Part shown: one piece after another, positions 18,479 to 26,597 of the stretch | How positions within the stretch are numbered: the stretch's first letter is position 1 | Layout of the letters: each line of letters starts with the position of its first letter | Assembly: GCA_964503045.1 (NCBI GenBank) | Contig: CAZCZI010000012.1 | Span: 77,965 to 141,964 of the forward strand | Direction: 5' to 3' | DNA length: 64,000 nt | DNA from: CAYZJR01 sp964503045 | GTDB lineage: Bacteria; Cyanobacteriota; Vampirovibrionia; Obscuribacterales; Obscuribacteraceae | Notes under the pieces: generated by a model | The model's database searches: none | What the model saw: the letters and a program-made list of their open reading frames with translations, nothing else | Told to the model about the DNA's origin: nothing | Position numbers and translations under genes: made by a program

Positions 18479-19603
18479 ATGGCGCTCGAGCCCGGACAAT
18501 GGAAAGACGTTCTCGAAGTGCTTCGAGAGACGCACAAAATCTGGTCGGCTGGATTGCCTGTCGATCGTTATCTCGAATACATTTCGTTTCAGCTTGGTCA
18601 CAACTGGGCGCGCCGCAACTTTTCGTATCTGATGTTGCGCACCGAAGAAGGAAAAATTGCCGCCAGCTGCAAACTATATTCGGTGCCGATTCAAAGCCGA
18701 GGAAAGTTGTTTCATCTATACGGTCTCGGCGCGGTCTACACAATGAAGCAGCATCGCGGTCAGGGATACGCCACGAAACTAATCGAAGAAGTAATCGACC
18801 TCGCTCACTTCAAAGGAAAAGACGGAATCATTCTCTTTTCCGACATTGGACCGAGTCTGTATGCGGACCTCGGTTTCGCCGAAATGGGAGGAGCCGAGTT
18901 TTCGATACAAGTCGCCAGAGGAGCAGTTAGAGAAGACAGCCGGCTCATTGCTTTCGATGAATTGGGGAAGGGCACGGCGGAGTTCAAAAGTGATTCTAGA
19001 GTTCGAATGCAACCGGTGAATGTTTCGATGGTTCCGCACATGCTCCGACACTACAGACGGTGGCTAAGTAGAACCCCATTCGGATTCGCCAGAACGGACG
19101 AATACTGGAACTTCAAAATAAAGCGTGAAGCGTTCCTTCATAAATATTCGAGACTGGCATGGCCTCAACTTCAGATTTTGCACTTTGATCTCGACAGTCT
19201 CGATGGCGGCTACGCTCTTATCGAAACAGGCGGTCCAGTGCTACGTGTATTGGAAGTAATCGGCATAGACGATGCCAGAATAAAATTGTGGAACGCCGTT
19301 ACCACTGTGGCCGTGCATTTGATGTGTTCGCGCATCAGAGGGTGGGAGGGCAATGTTTCCGACTTTGCTCCCGGGTTTACTTTGCGCCATCTCGAGCCGG
19401 ATGTTACGTTCAATCCTGGATTTTCTGAAACTCCTGGATTTTCTGAAACTTTTGAATCTAGCGGTTCGGCACCTGCGCATCCATTGCAGTTGACATATCG
19501 AGAGAGAGATTGGGGCCGTCCAATGCTGCTTGTCATCACTGAGCAAATTCAAGAATGGTTCGAATATTTCCCCAACCCCCTTCTAGAGCTCGATCATCTC
19601 TGA
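18479..19603 (+). CDS. GNAT-family N-acetyltransferase
   Basis: A 374-residue protein. The first 170 residues hold a GNAT acetyl-CoA-binding domain, with the core VYTMKQHRGQGYATKLIEEV containing the Q/RxxGxG/A loop. The C-terminal half resembles the second, often degenerate, domain of Eis-like double-GNAT proteins (around LSRTPFGFARTDEYWNFK). A linker near residues 315-325 carries an in-frame duplication of PGFSET. The acceptor substrate is unknown. The gene starts 9 bases after guaD. Confidence 0.75.
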   Translation: MALEPGQWKDVLEVLRETHKIWSAGLPVDRYLEYISFQLGHNWARRNFSYLMLRTEEGKIAASCKLYSVPIQSRGKLFHLYGLGAVYTMKQHRGQGYATKLIEEVIDLAHFKGKDGIILFSDIGPSLYADLGFAEMGGAEFSIQVARGAVREDSRLIAFDELGKGTAEFKSDSRVRMQPVNVSMVPHMLRHYRRWLSRTPFGFARTDEYWNFKIKREAFLHKYSRLAWPQLQILHFDLDSLDGGYALIETGGPVLRVLEVIGIDDARIKLWNAVTTVAVHLMCSRIRGWEGNVSDFAPGFTLRHLEPDVTFNPGFSETPGFSETFESSGSAPAHPLQLTYRERDWGRPMLLVITEQIQEWFEYFPNPLLELDHL

Positions 19604-19625
19604 GACAATTACTTCGGTTCTGGGA

Positions 19626-19661
19626 CCACGTCGCTCTATTACTCCACGTCGCTCGATTACT
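19626..19661. repeat. 18-bp tandem repeat x 2
   Basis: CCACGTCGCTCTATTACT followed by a copy with one change, in the 78-base gap between the GNAT gene and the ThDP enzyme gene. Confidence 0.7.
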
Positions 19662-19681
19662 TCATAAACCTCGACCGCTAG

Positions 19682-21322
19682 ATGACAGAAGCTCTTACCA
19701 GCCATTTATTGATCGACCAATTGGTCGCAGAAGGATTCAGGCACATTTTTGCCCCGTCCGGTTGCAACATTTCCGAAGTCATCAAAGCGGCTGAGGGCAA
19801 GATGCAGCACATAATGTCGCTGCATTCAGGCATCGCCGGTTCGATGGCTTTAGGCTACGCGCAGGCGAATTTGCGCCCTGCAGTGATGATGGTCCCGGCT
19901 GGGTACGGTGTTGCCGAGTCTTTGCCGACGCTGTTGAACGCAAAGCAATCTAGATTGCCCTTGATCGTGCTGGCCGATCAACAAGACTCGCAGATATTCA
20001 ACGATGATCCGCCTTTGGCCTCAAATGACTTAGCGCTTGGGGCGCCGCTTTGCAAATGGACTTGTGACGTTAAGACGGCAAATGAAGTGCCGCGTATCAT
20101 CAGAAGAGCCCTGCACGAAACCATGTGCCCGCCCAAAGGTCCTGTCCTGATCTCGCTTCCCATGAACATTTTGGCGCGTCCGGCTCTGGGCAAGCCAATT
20201 CCCAGCATTCAGTCGAGTCCGATTGGTCCTGCCGATCCGTCATTTCTGACACGGGCCGCAAAGATGATCACGCAAGCCGCGAGGCCTGTAATTATTTGCG
20301 GTAACGAAGTTTCTCAATATCGTGCCAGACAAGAATCCGTGGTGTTGGCTGAAGTGCTTGGTTGTCCGGTGTTTAGTGAGCCGATCCCGACCGGAGTTAA
20401 CTTTCCCAACCGGCATCCGCTGTATGGAGGCGTCTTGCCTCTGGATTTGTTCAAAGCCCACAAACTGGTTGAAGAGTGTGACTTGGCTATCGTGCTTGGC
20501 ATGCAGTTGAGATTGCCGCCAAGATCTGACGAACCATCGCTGTTTGGACGCAACACTCAAGTCGTACAAATCAATGTAGAGCCACAGTTGGCAGGCCGAA
20601 CCCTACCTTGCAATCTCGCTGCCAACGCAGACATCGCCGAAACCTTGTCGAGACTGAGAGCCGAGATTCAACTCATCGTCGACTCCCACTGGGTGCAGAT
20701 GGCACGAACGCGGGCCCAAAGCAACATCAGCAAAATTGCCAAAGTCAAACAACAATTTGAAGAAACCCTGAGCTACCCCGATGCATCAACGCCGGTTCCA
20801 CTTTTCTGGCTGTATCGAGTCCTTGATTCGGTTCGCCCGCAAAAGTCCACGATTGTCACCGATCTGGTTGCCGGTTCTACCACACCCATGGACGTGATGA
20901 GCCTAGAGACGAGTTCGTCCTTCTATTCCATAAACAGCGGTGGTGAAGGCTACGCGCTGTCGGCGGCGATGGGTGTTCAGGTGGCGAGCCCGGAATCGAC
21001 CGTGATTTGTTTAACAAGCGATCACTCTCTTTTGCAGTATCCCCAGGCGCTCTGGACGGCGGCGCATTACCACCTCAATGTCAAGGTGGTGTTAGTCAAC
21101 ACTTTAGGAACCGTCAACTACAACCTCCAACTCCCAGGTTTGACCCGCGTTAACGCCTCCTTTGACAATCCGCAAGTCTTCTTTCCGGACCTCACAGCAT
21201 CAATGACAATCAAGTCGCAGCGAGTGCTGACCATGGCGCAATTAGAACCGGCACTGACAAAGATGTTTGAGTCGAACAGCCCTTTCATTGTGGATGTTCG
21301 CATTCAAGAGCAAGGGAAGTAG
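19682..21322 (+). CDS. ThDP-binding enzyme of the acetolactate synthase / benzoylformate decarboxylase fold, atypical
   Basis: A 546-residue three-domain thiamine-diphosphate enzyme (pyrimidine-binding, central, and diphosphate-binding domains). The N-terminal part FIFAPSG-like, then SLHSGIAGSMALGYA, aligns with the segment where nearly all relatives have the glutamate that activates the cofactor; here that position is Ser49. In the diphosphate-binding motif the normal GDGS...NN reads SDHS...NT (446-449 and 473-474), keeping only the aspartate and one asparagine. The overall fold and length are normal and the gene is intact, so it may be a specialised carboligase or decarboxylase, or a cofactor-binding non-enzyme. 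It precedes korA by 242 bases. Confidence 0.75.
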   Translation: MTEALTSHLLIDQLVAEGFRHIFAPSGCNISEVIKAAEGKMQHIMSLHSGIAGSMALGYAQANLRPAVMMVPAGYGVAESLPTLLNAKQSRLPLIVLADQQDSQIFNDDPPLASNDLALGAPLCKWTCDVKTANEVPRIIRRALHETMCPPKGPVLISLPMNILARPALGKPIPSIQSSPIGPADPSFLTRAAKMITQAARPVIICGNEVSQYRARQESVVLAEVLGCPVFSEPIPTGVNFPNRHPLYGGVLPLDLFKAHKLVEECDLAIVLGMQLRLPPRSDEPSLFGRNTQVVQINVEPQLAGRTLPCNLAANADIAETLSRLRAEIQLIVDSHWVQMARTRAQSNISKIAKVKQQFEETLSYPDASTPVPLFWLYRVLDSVRPQKSTIVTDLVAGSTTPMDVMSLETSSSFYSINSGGEGYALSAAMGVQVASPESTVICLTSDHSLLQYPQALWTAAHYHLNVKVVLVNTLGTVNYNLQLPGLTRVNASFDNPQVFFPDLTASMTIKSQRVLTMAQLEPALTKMFESNSPFIVDVRIQEQGK

Positions 21323-21564
21323 CTTTCAGTTCTCAATAAACTTACGAAAAAATCCTTACAAAATCGACCGGCCATGGCTCAGTTGCTAAACTTATTAGGG
21401 CGTATTGCGCCTGCGCTCTGACATCGTGTCGGTTCGCAGATGGCATCAACGCCAGAAGTCAACCCGCCGGAGGCATCCGGTTTACGGCAGGTTGATATTG
21501 GCAACCGGTCGAAAACAATAGCCCGATTGCTACTCAGTTAGGTCACAAACATCAGGTAAGCGCC

Positions 21565-23388
21565 GTGAAAACACTAGCCGCCGACAGCTCGCAGAAAACA
21601 GAAAAAGGACGTATCGTCAACGACTTTTCAATTCAAGTCGCGACGGTCAATGGCTCTGGCAGCCAATCTTCCAACAATATTTTGATGCGCTCGATATTTC
21701 AAATGGGCGTTCCGGTAAGTGGTAAAAACCTCTTCCCGTCAAACATCGCAGGTCTTCCGACATGGTTTACGATTCGCGCCAATAAAGACGGATACATCGC
21801 ACGCAAGAAAGAAATCGACATTCTCATTGCGATGAACCCACAAACGAGCGTCGAAGACGTCAAAACTCTGCACGCCGGAGCAGTCTGCGTCAGCCCGTTA
21901 GAGATGAAACTGGATGCAGTGCGCTCGGATGTTCGGCACTATCAAGTTCCATTTACCGAGCTGGCTGCAAAGACTACCGACAACATCAAACTTCGCAAGC
22001 TGCTCACCAATATGCTTTATGTCGGCGTCATCGCAGATTTGCTAGACATCGAAGAAGCTGAAATCGATAAGGCAATCAGAAAGCAATTCGAAGGAAAAGG
22101 CAAAGCGATTGACCTCAACCTCAACGCCGTCAGAATCGGCCGTGACTGGGCCAAAGAGAACCTCAAGAAAGAAGATCCTTTCTACATCGAACGCATGAAC
22201 AAAACCGCCGGCAAAATAATTATTGAAGGCAATGATGCGGCAGCTCTCGGTTGCTTGTTTGCGGGCTGCACGGTCGTGACCTGGTATCCGATTACACCAT
22301 CTTCCAGTCTCTGCGAATACCTCATCGATTACCTGAAAGAGTATCGAATCGACAAGGAGACTGGCAAGGCAACATTCGCCGTCGTCCAGGCCGAAGACGA
22401 ACTGGCTGCAATCGGCATGGCTCTGGGAGCCGGTTGGGCAGGAGCGCGCTCGATGACATCAACATCTGGACCTGGCATTTCGTTAATGTCGGAGTTTGCC
22501 GGCTACGGATACTTCACTGAGATTCCGGCTGTCATTTTCGACATTCAACGCGTCGGTCCATCAACCGGTATGCCGACACGCACATCGCAAGCCGACCTGA
22601 TTTCGACTCACTTCCTGTCGCACGGTGATACCAAACACCTCATCTTGCTTCCGGGTTCTGTCGAAGAGTGCTACTCGATGGCGATGGAAGCATTCGATTT
22701 GTCAGAGCGATTCCAAACCCCTGTATTTGTCCTGAGCGATTTGGATCTGGGAATGAACAACTGGATGTCCGACCCATTCGAGTATCCAAGCAAACCATTC
22801 GATCGCGGCAAAGTTCTCGATGCCGAACAGTTGGAAAAACGCGGGAGCTTCGAACGATACAAAGACGTCGATGGAGACGGCATCCCCTACAGAACGCTTC
22901 CAGGAACACCTCACCCCCTGGCCGCCTACTTCACACGAGGAAGCGGACACACTGAAAAGGCAACGTACACTGAGCGTCCGGATGATTACATCAATTTGAT
23001 GGATCGTCTCAGTCGCAAGTACGATACTGCGCGTAAGTACGTTCCAAAACCAATCGTCGACAACAACAAAGACGCAAAAGTCGGTTTGATTGGCTTCGGC
23101 TCAACACACTTCGCACTTTACGAAAGCCGCGACCAACTCAAAGTCGCCAACATTCCGACAAGCTACTTCAGACTGCGTGCTTTGCCATTCACCGAAGAGC
23201 TGCGCAAGTTTGTCGAACAGCACGATCGCATTTATGTAATCGAGCAAAATCGAGATGCACAACTTCGCGATCTGATTCGCTTAGAGTTGCCTGAGTATGC
23301 AATGAAGATCAGATCGGTAAGACACTATAGCGGTCTGCCAATCGACGCAAGATTTGTCACTGACGCAATCATGGAGCAGGAGAGATAA
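21565..23388 (+). CDS. korA: 2-oxoacid:ferredoxin oxidoreductase, alpha subunit (gamma-alpha fusion)
   Basis: A 607-residue subunit of an oxygen-sensitive enzyme that oxidatively decarboxylates a 2-oxoacid, most likely 2-oxoglutarate, to the acyl-CoA with reduction of ferredoxin. Residues 1-190 are the gamma domain (VATVNGSGSQSSNNILMRSI). The alpha domain then begins with IIIEGNDAAALGCLFAGCTV and WYPITPSSSLCEYL, the 2-oxoacid-binding TPSS motif. It continues with AVVQAEDELAAIGMALGAGW and STSGPGISLMSEFAGYG. GTG 21565 follows AGGTAAG. The beta subunit gene starts 3 bases after the stop. Branched-chain or pyruvate specificity cannot be excluded. Confidence 0.88.
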   Translation: MKTLAADSSQKTEKGRIVNDFSIQVATVNGSGSQSSNNILMRSIFQMGVPVSGKNLFPSNIAGLPTWFTIRANKDGYIARKKEIDILIAMNPQTSVEDVKTLHAGAVCVSPLEMKLDAVRSDVRHYQVPFTELAAKTTDNIKLRKLLTNMLYVGVIADLLDIEEAEIDKAIRKQFEGKGKAIDLNLNAVRIGRDWAKENLKKEDPFYIERMNKTAGKIIIEGNDAAALGCLFAGCTVVTWYPITPSSSLCEYLIDYLKEYRIDKETGKATFAVVQAEDELAAIGMALGAGWAGARSMTSTSGPGISLMSEFAGYGYFTEIPAVIFDIQRVGPSTGMPTRTSQADLISTHFLSHGDTKHLILLPGSVEECYSMAMEAFDLSERFQTPVFVLSDLDLGMNNWMSDPFEYPSKPFDRGKVLDAEQLEKRGSFERYKDVDGDGIPYRTLPGTPHPLAAYFTRGSGHTEKATYTERPDDYINLMDRLSRKYDTARKYVPKPIVDNNKDAKVGLIGFGSTHFALYESRDQLKVANIPTSYFRLRALPFTEELRKFVEQHDRIYVIEQNRDAQLRDLIRLELPEYAMKIRSVRHYSGLPIDARFVTDAIMEQER

Positions 23389-23391
23389 GCA

Positions 23392-24426
23392 ATGGTTTCA
23401 TCCACGTCCACACCAACCAACAGAATCGGTTTAACTCTCGCTGACTACAAAGGCGCACCGTCGACACTATGCGACGGTTGCGGACACGATGCAATCACGA
23501 GTCAGATTATCAAGGCCTTTTACGAACTCGGACTTGAACCATATAACGTTGCCAAACTCAGCGGCATCGGCTGCTCGAGCAAAACGCCGGCGTACTTCCT
23601 CAACCGGTCGCATGGCTTCAACGCAGTGCACGGACGCATGCCGTCAATTGCTACCGGCGTCAATGCCGCGAATAAGAACCTGGTCTTGATAGGCGTCAGT
23701 GGTGATGGCGACACTGCCAGTATCGGTCTTGGTCAGTTCTGTCATTTAGTGCGCCGCAATGTTCCGATTGTTTACATCATCGAGAACAATGGGGTTTATG
23801 GACTCACTAAAGGTCAATTCTCCGCTACAGCGGACCTAGGCTCTAAGTTGAAAACCGGCGTCCAAAACGATCTAACACCAATCGATCTCTGCGGTCTGGC
23901 AATCGAGCTTGGCTGCGGATTCGTCGCAAGATCTTTTGCAGGCGATCCCAAACAGTTGGTGACCTTGCTCAAAGCAGCAGCGTCTCACAAAGGCACCGCA
24001 GTACTCGATGTGATTAGCCCATGCGTAACCTTTAATAACCACGAAGGATCTACCAAAAGCTACAAATATGCAAAAGACGCTGAAACCCCTTTGCACGAAC
24101 TCGGCTATATTCCGTTCTTCGAACAAATTACAGTCGATTACGAGCCTGGCTCCGTGCAAGAAGTGGAGCTGCATGATGGTTCGCACCTAAGGCTGAAGAA
24201 ACTGCATAGGGATTACGATCCGACAGACAAAATGACCGCGATAACCACTATTCAACAAGCTGCCAAAGATAAGCAATTCCTCACCGGTCTTCTCTACATT
24301 GACGAGAAAAAACCTGACTTTATGTCATTGATGGATGTTGATGATCAGCCACTTGCACTTCTCAAACAAGACAAAATTCGTCCTTCAAAGGCAGTGCTCG
24401 AAGAGATCATGCAGTCACTTATGTAG
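23392..24426 (+). CDS. korB: 2-oxoacid:ferredoxin oxidoreductase, beta subunit
   Basis: A 344-residue ThDP and iron-sulfur subunit. Cysteines at the N-terminus (TLCDGCGHD and GIGCSSKTP) match the cluster ligands of two-subunit enzymes, with a further Cys in ISPCVTFNNHEG. The ThDP motif is GDGDTASIGLGQFCHLVRRN...ENNGVYGLTKGQ. GGAGAG precedes the ATG. Together with KorA it would feed low-potential electrons to ferredoxin, linking the TCA intermediates (with fumC in this window) to anaerobic or microaerobic metabolism. Confidence 0.9.
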   Translation: MVSSTSTPTNRIGLTLADYKGAPSTLCDGCGHDAITSQIIKAFYELGLEPYNVAKLSGIGCSSKTPAYFLNRSHGFNAVHGRMPSIATGVNAANKNLVLIGVSGDGDTASIGLGQFCHLVRRNVPIVYIIENNGVYGLTKGQFSATADLGSKLKTGVQNDLTPIDLCGLAIELGCGFVARSFAGDPKQLVTLLKAAASHKGTAVLDVISPCVTFNNHEGSTKSYKYAKDAETPLHELGYIPFFEQITVDYEPGSVQEVELHDGSHLRLKKLHRDYDPTDKMTAITTIQQAAKDKQFLTGLLYIDEKKPDFMSLMDVDDQPLALLKQDKIRPSKAVLEEIMQSLM

Positions 24427-24494
24427 ACGGCGGCAGCCGCCTGTCAGGGACTTGCAAAGCAGTGCAACCAACGTTGCGCCGCTTACCTTTTGAG

Positions 24495-24532
24495 AACTTG
24501 AGCGATATCGCTCAAGCATCGTATAACAAAGG
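24495..24532 (+). repeat. Palindromic intergenic repeat, copy 2
   Basis: The best copy. CTTGAGCGATATCGCTCAAG (24498-24517) is a perfect 20-bp palindrome, followed by CATCGTATAACAAAGG. TTGAGC and TATAAC are 18 bases apart, as in a sigma-70 promoter with an operator between the boxes. It matches copy 4 at 36 of 38 positions. It points right into a 180-base region without a gene on that strand, so a small transcript is possible. Confidence 0.8.
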
Positions 24533-24709
24533 ATAGGCAGCGAACTCTCAATTTCGTCCTGTAGAAGATCCAACCTGGGAATTCTGCAAGATCCGCCGGA
24601 ATTTCGATGACAAATCAGGATGGCCGCCCACATTACAGATGATAGAGCAGCCTAAGTCATGAGCGAGAATGGATCGCTCACTAATTGAATTTGAAAAACG
24701 ACTTGCAGT

Positions 24710-25723
24710 TTATGCAGGAAGCACTTTCACGAGCGGCGGTGAAACATAGTTGCGTATTTCGTGCCGGTTCTTTGGCTGCGTTTTTGCACAACGCTTTAAT
24801 AACGAGCCGGCAGACCAAAATGCTCGATCCAAGAAACACCAAACTGCAGCCATGTATGGCTGTACATTTTTGCGACTAATTCCACGATTGTGAACATGCG
24901 AGATGAATTCCTCAGCCTTTGGAATCGTGTCAGGCACATTTGTGGAAACACTTTTCGCAGGAACGATTCGAACGAACCTATCAAAATCTACTTCTCGAAT
25001 TCTTTTGTCGATCCTCAGCATCGTAATTGCAGATAGAACCATTCCGATTGGCAGACCGGTTGATTCACAAACTGAGTCTATATCGATGGGTTCGGACGAC
25101 ATAACGTCGAACACCGTCCGTTGGTACTCGTCTGCGAACTCCGCGTCGGCAGATACATCGCCGCTGCCGGAATCTGCAGCTGCACTACAGCTGGACTCTT
25201 CGTTATCAATCTCTTCTTGTTCAGAACGTGGATGCCTTCCCGCTGCTGTCTGACTGCTTCTTCTAACAAAGATCTTTTGCAACAGAGACGACGGCACCAG
25301 CGCAGCATCTTCATTCATAAATAGAGCAATTAAATGGTCAAGCTTCGTCATAATGCCATTGCCTGTCGATGGATAAAGTCCCAAGTACCTGGCGAATCGA
25401 TTTTTGCTGATGCCAATTCCTTGCTCCTTGAGCCAGACAGCCGCAGCGTAAGCTTTAATGTGTTCGGCCTTCTCGAAGAATGTATTAGCAAATAGGAAAG
25501 TGGTTCGCCAGCAGCTGTCACATTTCACTTTGGGAGATCCCCATTCTCGGGTGACGTCGCTACGCTTACAGAAATAGCAACAGAGATCCGTTCCAAACAG
25601 CTCAATAACAATGTTTTCAGTAGCATGTGCGTTCGTAGGATTCTTTTCGATAAACTCTGCCCACCTCACAAAAAATTCCGGTTCCGGAATAGAGAGGCCA
25701 CGCGGGGAATTCGGTTTGATCAT
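24710..25723 (-). CDS. Zinc-ribbon / HTH protein with winged-helix-like segment, unknown function
   Basis: A 337-residue protein with a strong start (GGAGG, 9 bases before ATG 25723). Residues 45-75 hold two CxxC knuckles (CCYFC and CDSC) like the N-terminal zinc ribbon of IS1595-type transposases. A helical segment with KNRFARYLGLYPSTG reads like the helix-turn-helix that follows it there, but no DDE catalytic domain is present. After an acidic/Ser-rich linker, residues 215-260 (PIDIDSVCESTGLPIGMVLS) look like a winged helix of the DprA C-terminal type. The C-terminus is unrecognised. I infer a DNA-binding protein, perhaps derived from a transposase. Copies of the palindromic repeat flank it in inverted orientation. 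Confidence 0.6.
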   Translation of the reverse strand: MIKPNSPRGLSIPEPEFFVRWAEFIEKNPTNAHATENIVIELFGTDLCCYFCKRSDVTREWGSPKVKCDSCWRTTFLFANTFFEKAEHIKAYAAAVWLKEQGIGISKNRFARYLGLYPSTGNGIMTKLDHLIALFMNEDAALVPSSLLQKIFVRRSSQTAAGRHPRSEQEEIDNEESSCSAAADSGSGDVSADAEFADEYQRTVFDVMSSEPIDIDSVCESTGLPIGMVLSAITMLRIDKRIREVDFDRFVRIVPAKSVSTNVPDTIPKAEEFISHVHNRGISRKNVQPYMAAVWCFLDRAFWSAGSLLKRCAKTQPKNRHEIRNYVSPPLVKVLPA

Positions 25724-26141
25724 GATTTAGCCCTCCGTTGGTACCTCAATTAGAACGCATTCGAATACGAAAAGATCACGGTATCACATACAGTGTCATC
25801 ATTTAATGAAGGTCCTCCGAGTTGGAGGGTTACATCTAATGTAGTACGGTTGAGCGATATCGCTGAAAATACGAAATCGACCACCAGCGACGTTCGTAGA
25901 ATCAGAAAAGTGAGAGCCCGCAGACAATTGGCAATCTCAGCTGTAGGAGCGGTTTTTCTAATTGTTTCGAAATTTCAATTTCTCCGGAATTAACACGAAA
26001 CTGCAAGCACAAATGTAAGGAGCATGTTAGAAATCATAGAAGTCACTGCTGATTGCAACGAACGCGCGTTCCAAAACCAATAGCAAAAGCAATAGCAAAA
26101 AGATCGTTGTTTATAAGAGGAAGCAGGTACAGCCACGTACA
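25724..26141. other. Intergenic region upstream of the zinc-ribbon gene
   Basis: 418 bases holding palindromic repeat copy 3 (25833-25870) about 110 bases before the gene start. A 66-codon frame at 25793-25993 crosses the repeat and is not supported. The part 26060-26110 is A-rich with short AATAGCAAAAGC repeats. No terminator was recognised. Confidence 0.4.
25833..25870 (-). repeat. Palindromic intergenic repeat, copy 3 (diverged)
   Basis: The core AGCGATATCGCT (25853-25864) is intact, and TTGAGC is kept on the plus strand. The flanks differ from the other copies. Read leftwards, it points at the zinc-ribbon gene, so it may carry that gene's promoter or operator. Together with copy 2 it brackets that gene as an inverted pair. 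Confidence 0.65.
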
Positions 26142-26509
26142 TTGCTTGTGAATACCAATCACTACTTGTGGTGCGAGCCATGGCAAGATCACACGCCATG
26201 TTCCGCGAAGGCTGCTGAAACAATTCGAAAAGCGTTCAACTCTGGAGAGTCTCAAAGTTACTCGCCTCAGCAATTGGTTAAAGCAGGAGTGTTCAAACAC
26301 TATCCCTTGAGTGGTGGCATATTTGCAAGAAGCTCCGCGGTCAAAAATATCGTTATCCATTCGACAGAAACCGCAAAGGAAGCTGATGCAAAACGCGTCG
26401 TGCGAAGTTGGAATATTCGCGGGCTTCGTCATTACGGCGCCCAATAATACGTCGTGGATAGAGACGGCGCGATTTATCAAACCGTTGCTCCTAAGTATCC
26501 CGCCGTATA
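26142..26509 (+). pseudogene. N-acetylmuramoyl-L-alanine amidase (Amidase_2 / PGRP type), broken
   Basis: The reading frame encodes KNIVIHSTETAKEADAK and SWNIRGLRHYGAQ, which match the zinc-ligand start (IVIHxTET) and the next segment of AmpD/PGRP-type amidases. A TAA stop at 26446-26448 interrupts it. The same frame then continues with YVVDRDGAIYQTVAPKYPAV, the expected next strand (HYVIDRDGTIYQ). It stops again at 26509, so the second half with the remaining zinc ligands is absent. A short tandem repeat begins at this broken end. Such enzymes cut the peptide from peptidoglycan. Confidence 0.75.
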
Positions 26510-26589
26510 ACAAAACGCTCGTCGGGTATGCGAAGTCAGCCGTCGGATAGCGAGTTCAACCGTCGGGGTATAGCGAAATCGCAGACGGG
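26501..26589. repeat. Diverged tandem repeat, about 20-22 bp x 4
   Basis: Units begin CGCCG or CGTCGG and contain GTATAACAAAACGC, GGTATGCGAAGTC, GGATAGCGAGTTC and GGTATAGCGAAATC. The repeat includes the final stop codon of the amidase pseudogene and ends 9 bases before the end of the next (leftward) TPR gene. Confidence 0.7.
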
Positions 26590-26597
26590 GTTTCTAA

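Noticed and set aside
24427..24446. GC-rich inverted sequence just after korB as a terminator
   Set aside because: Imperfect stem and no following T-run.
25793..25993. 66-codon plus-strand frame crossing palindromic repeat copy 3
   Set aside because: No ribosome-binding site and no recognisable family; the repeat explains part of the sequence.
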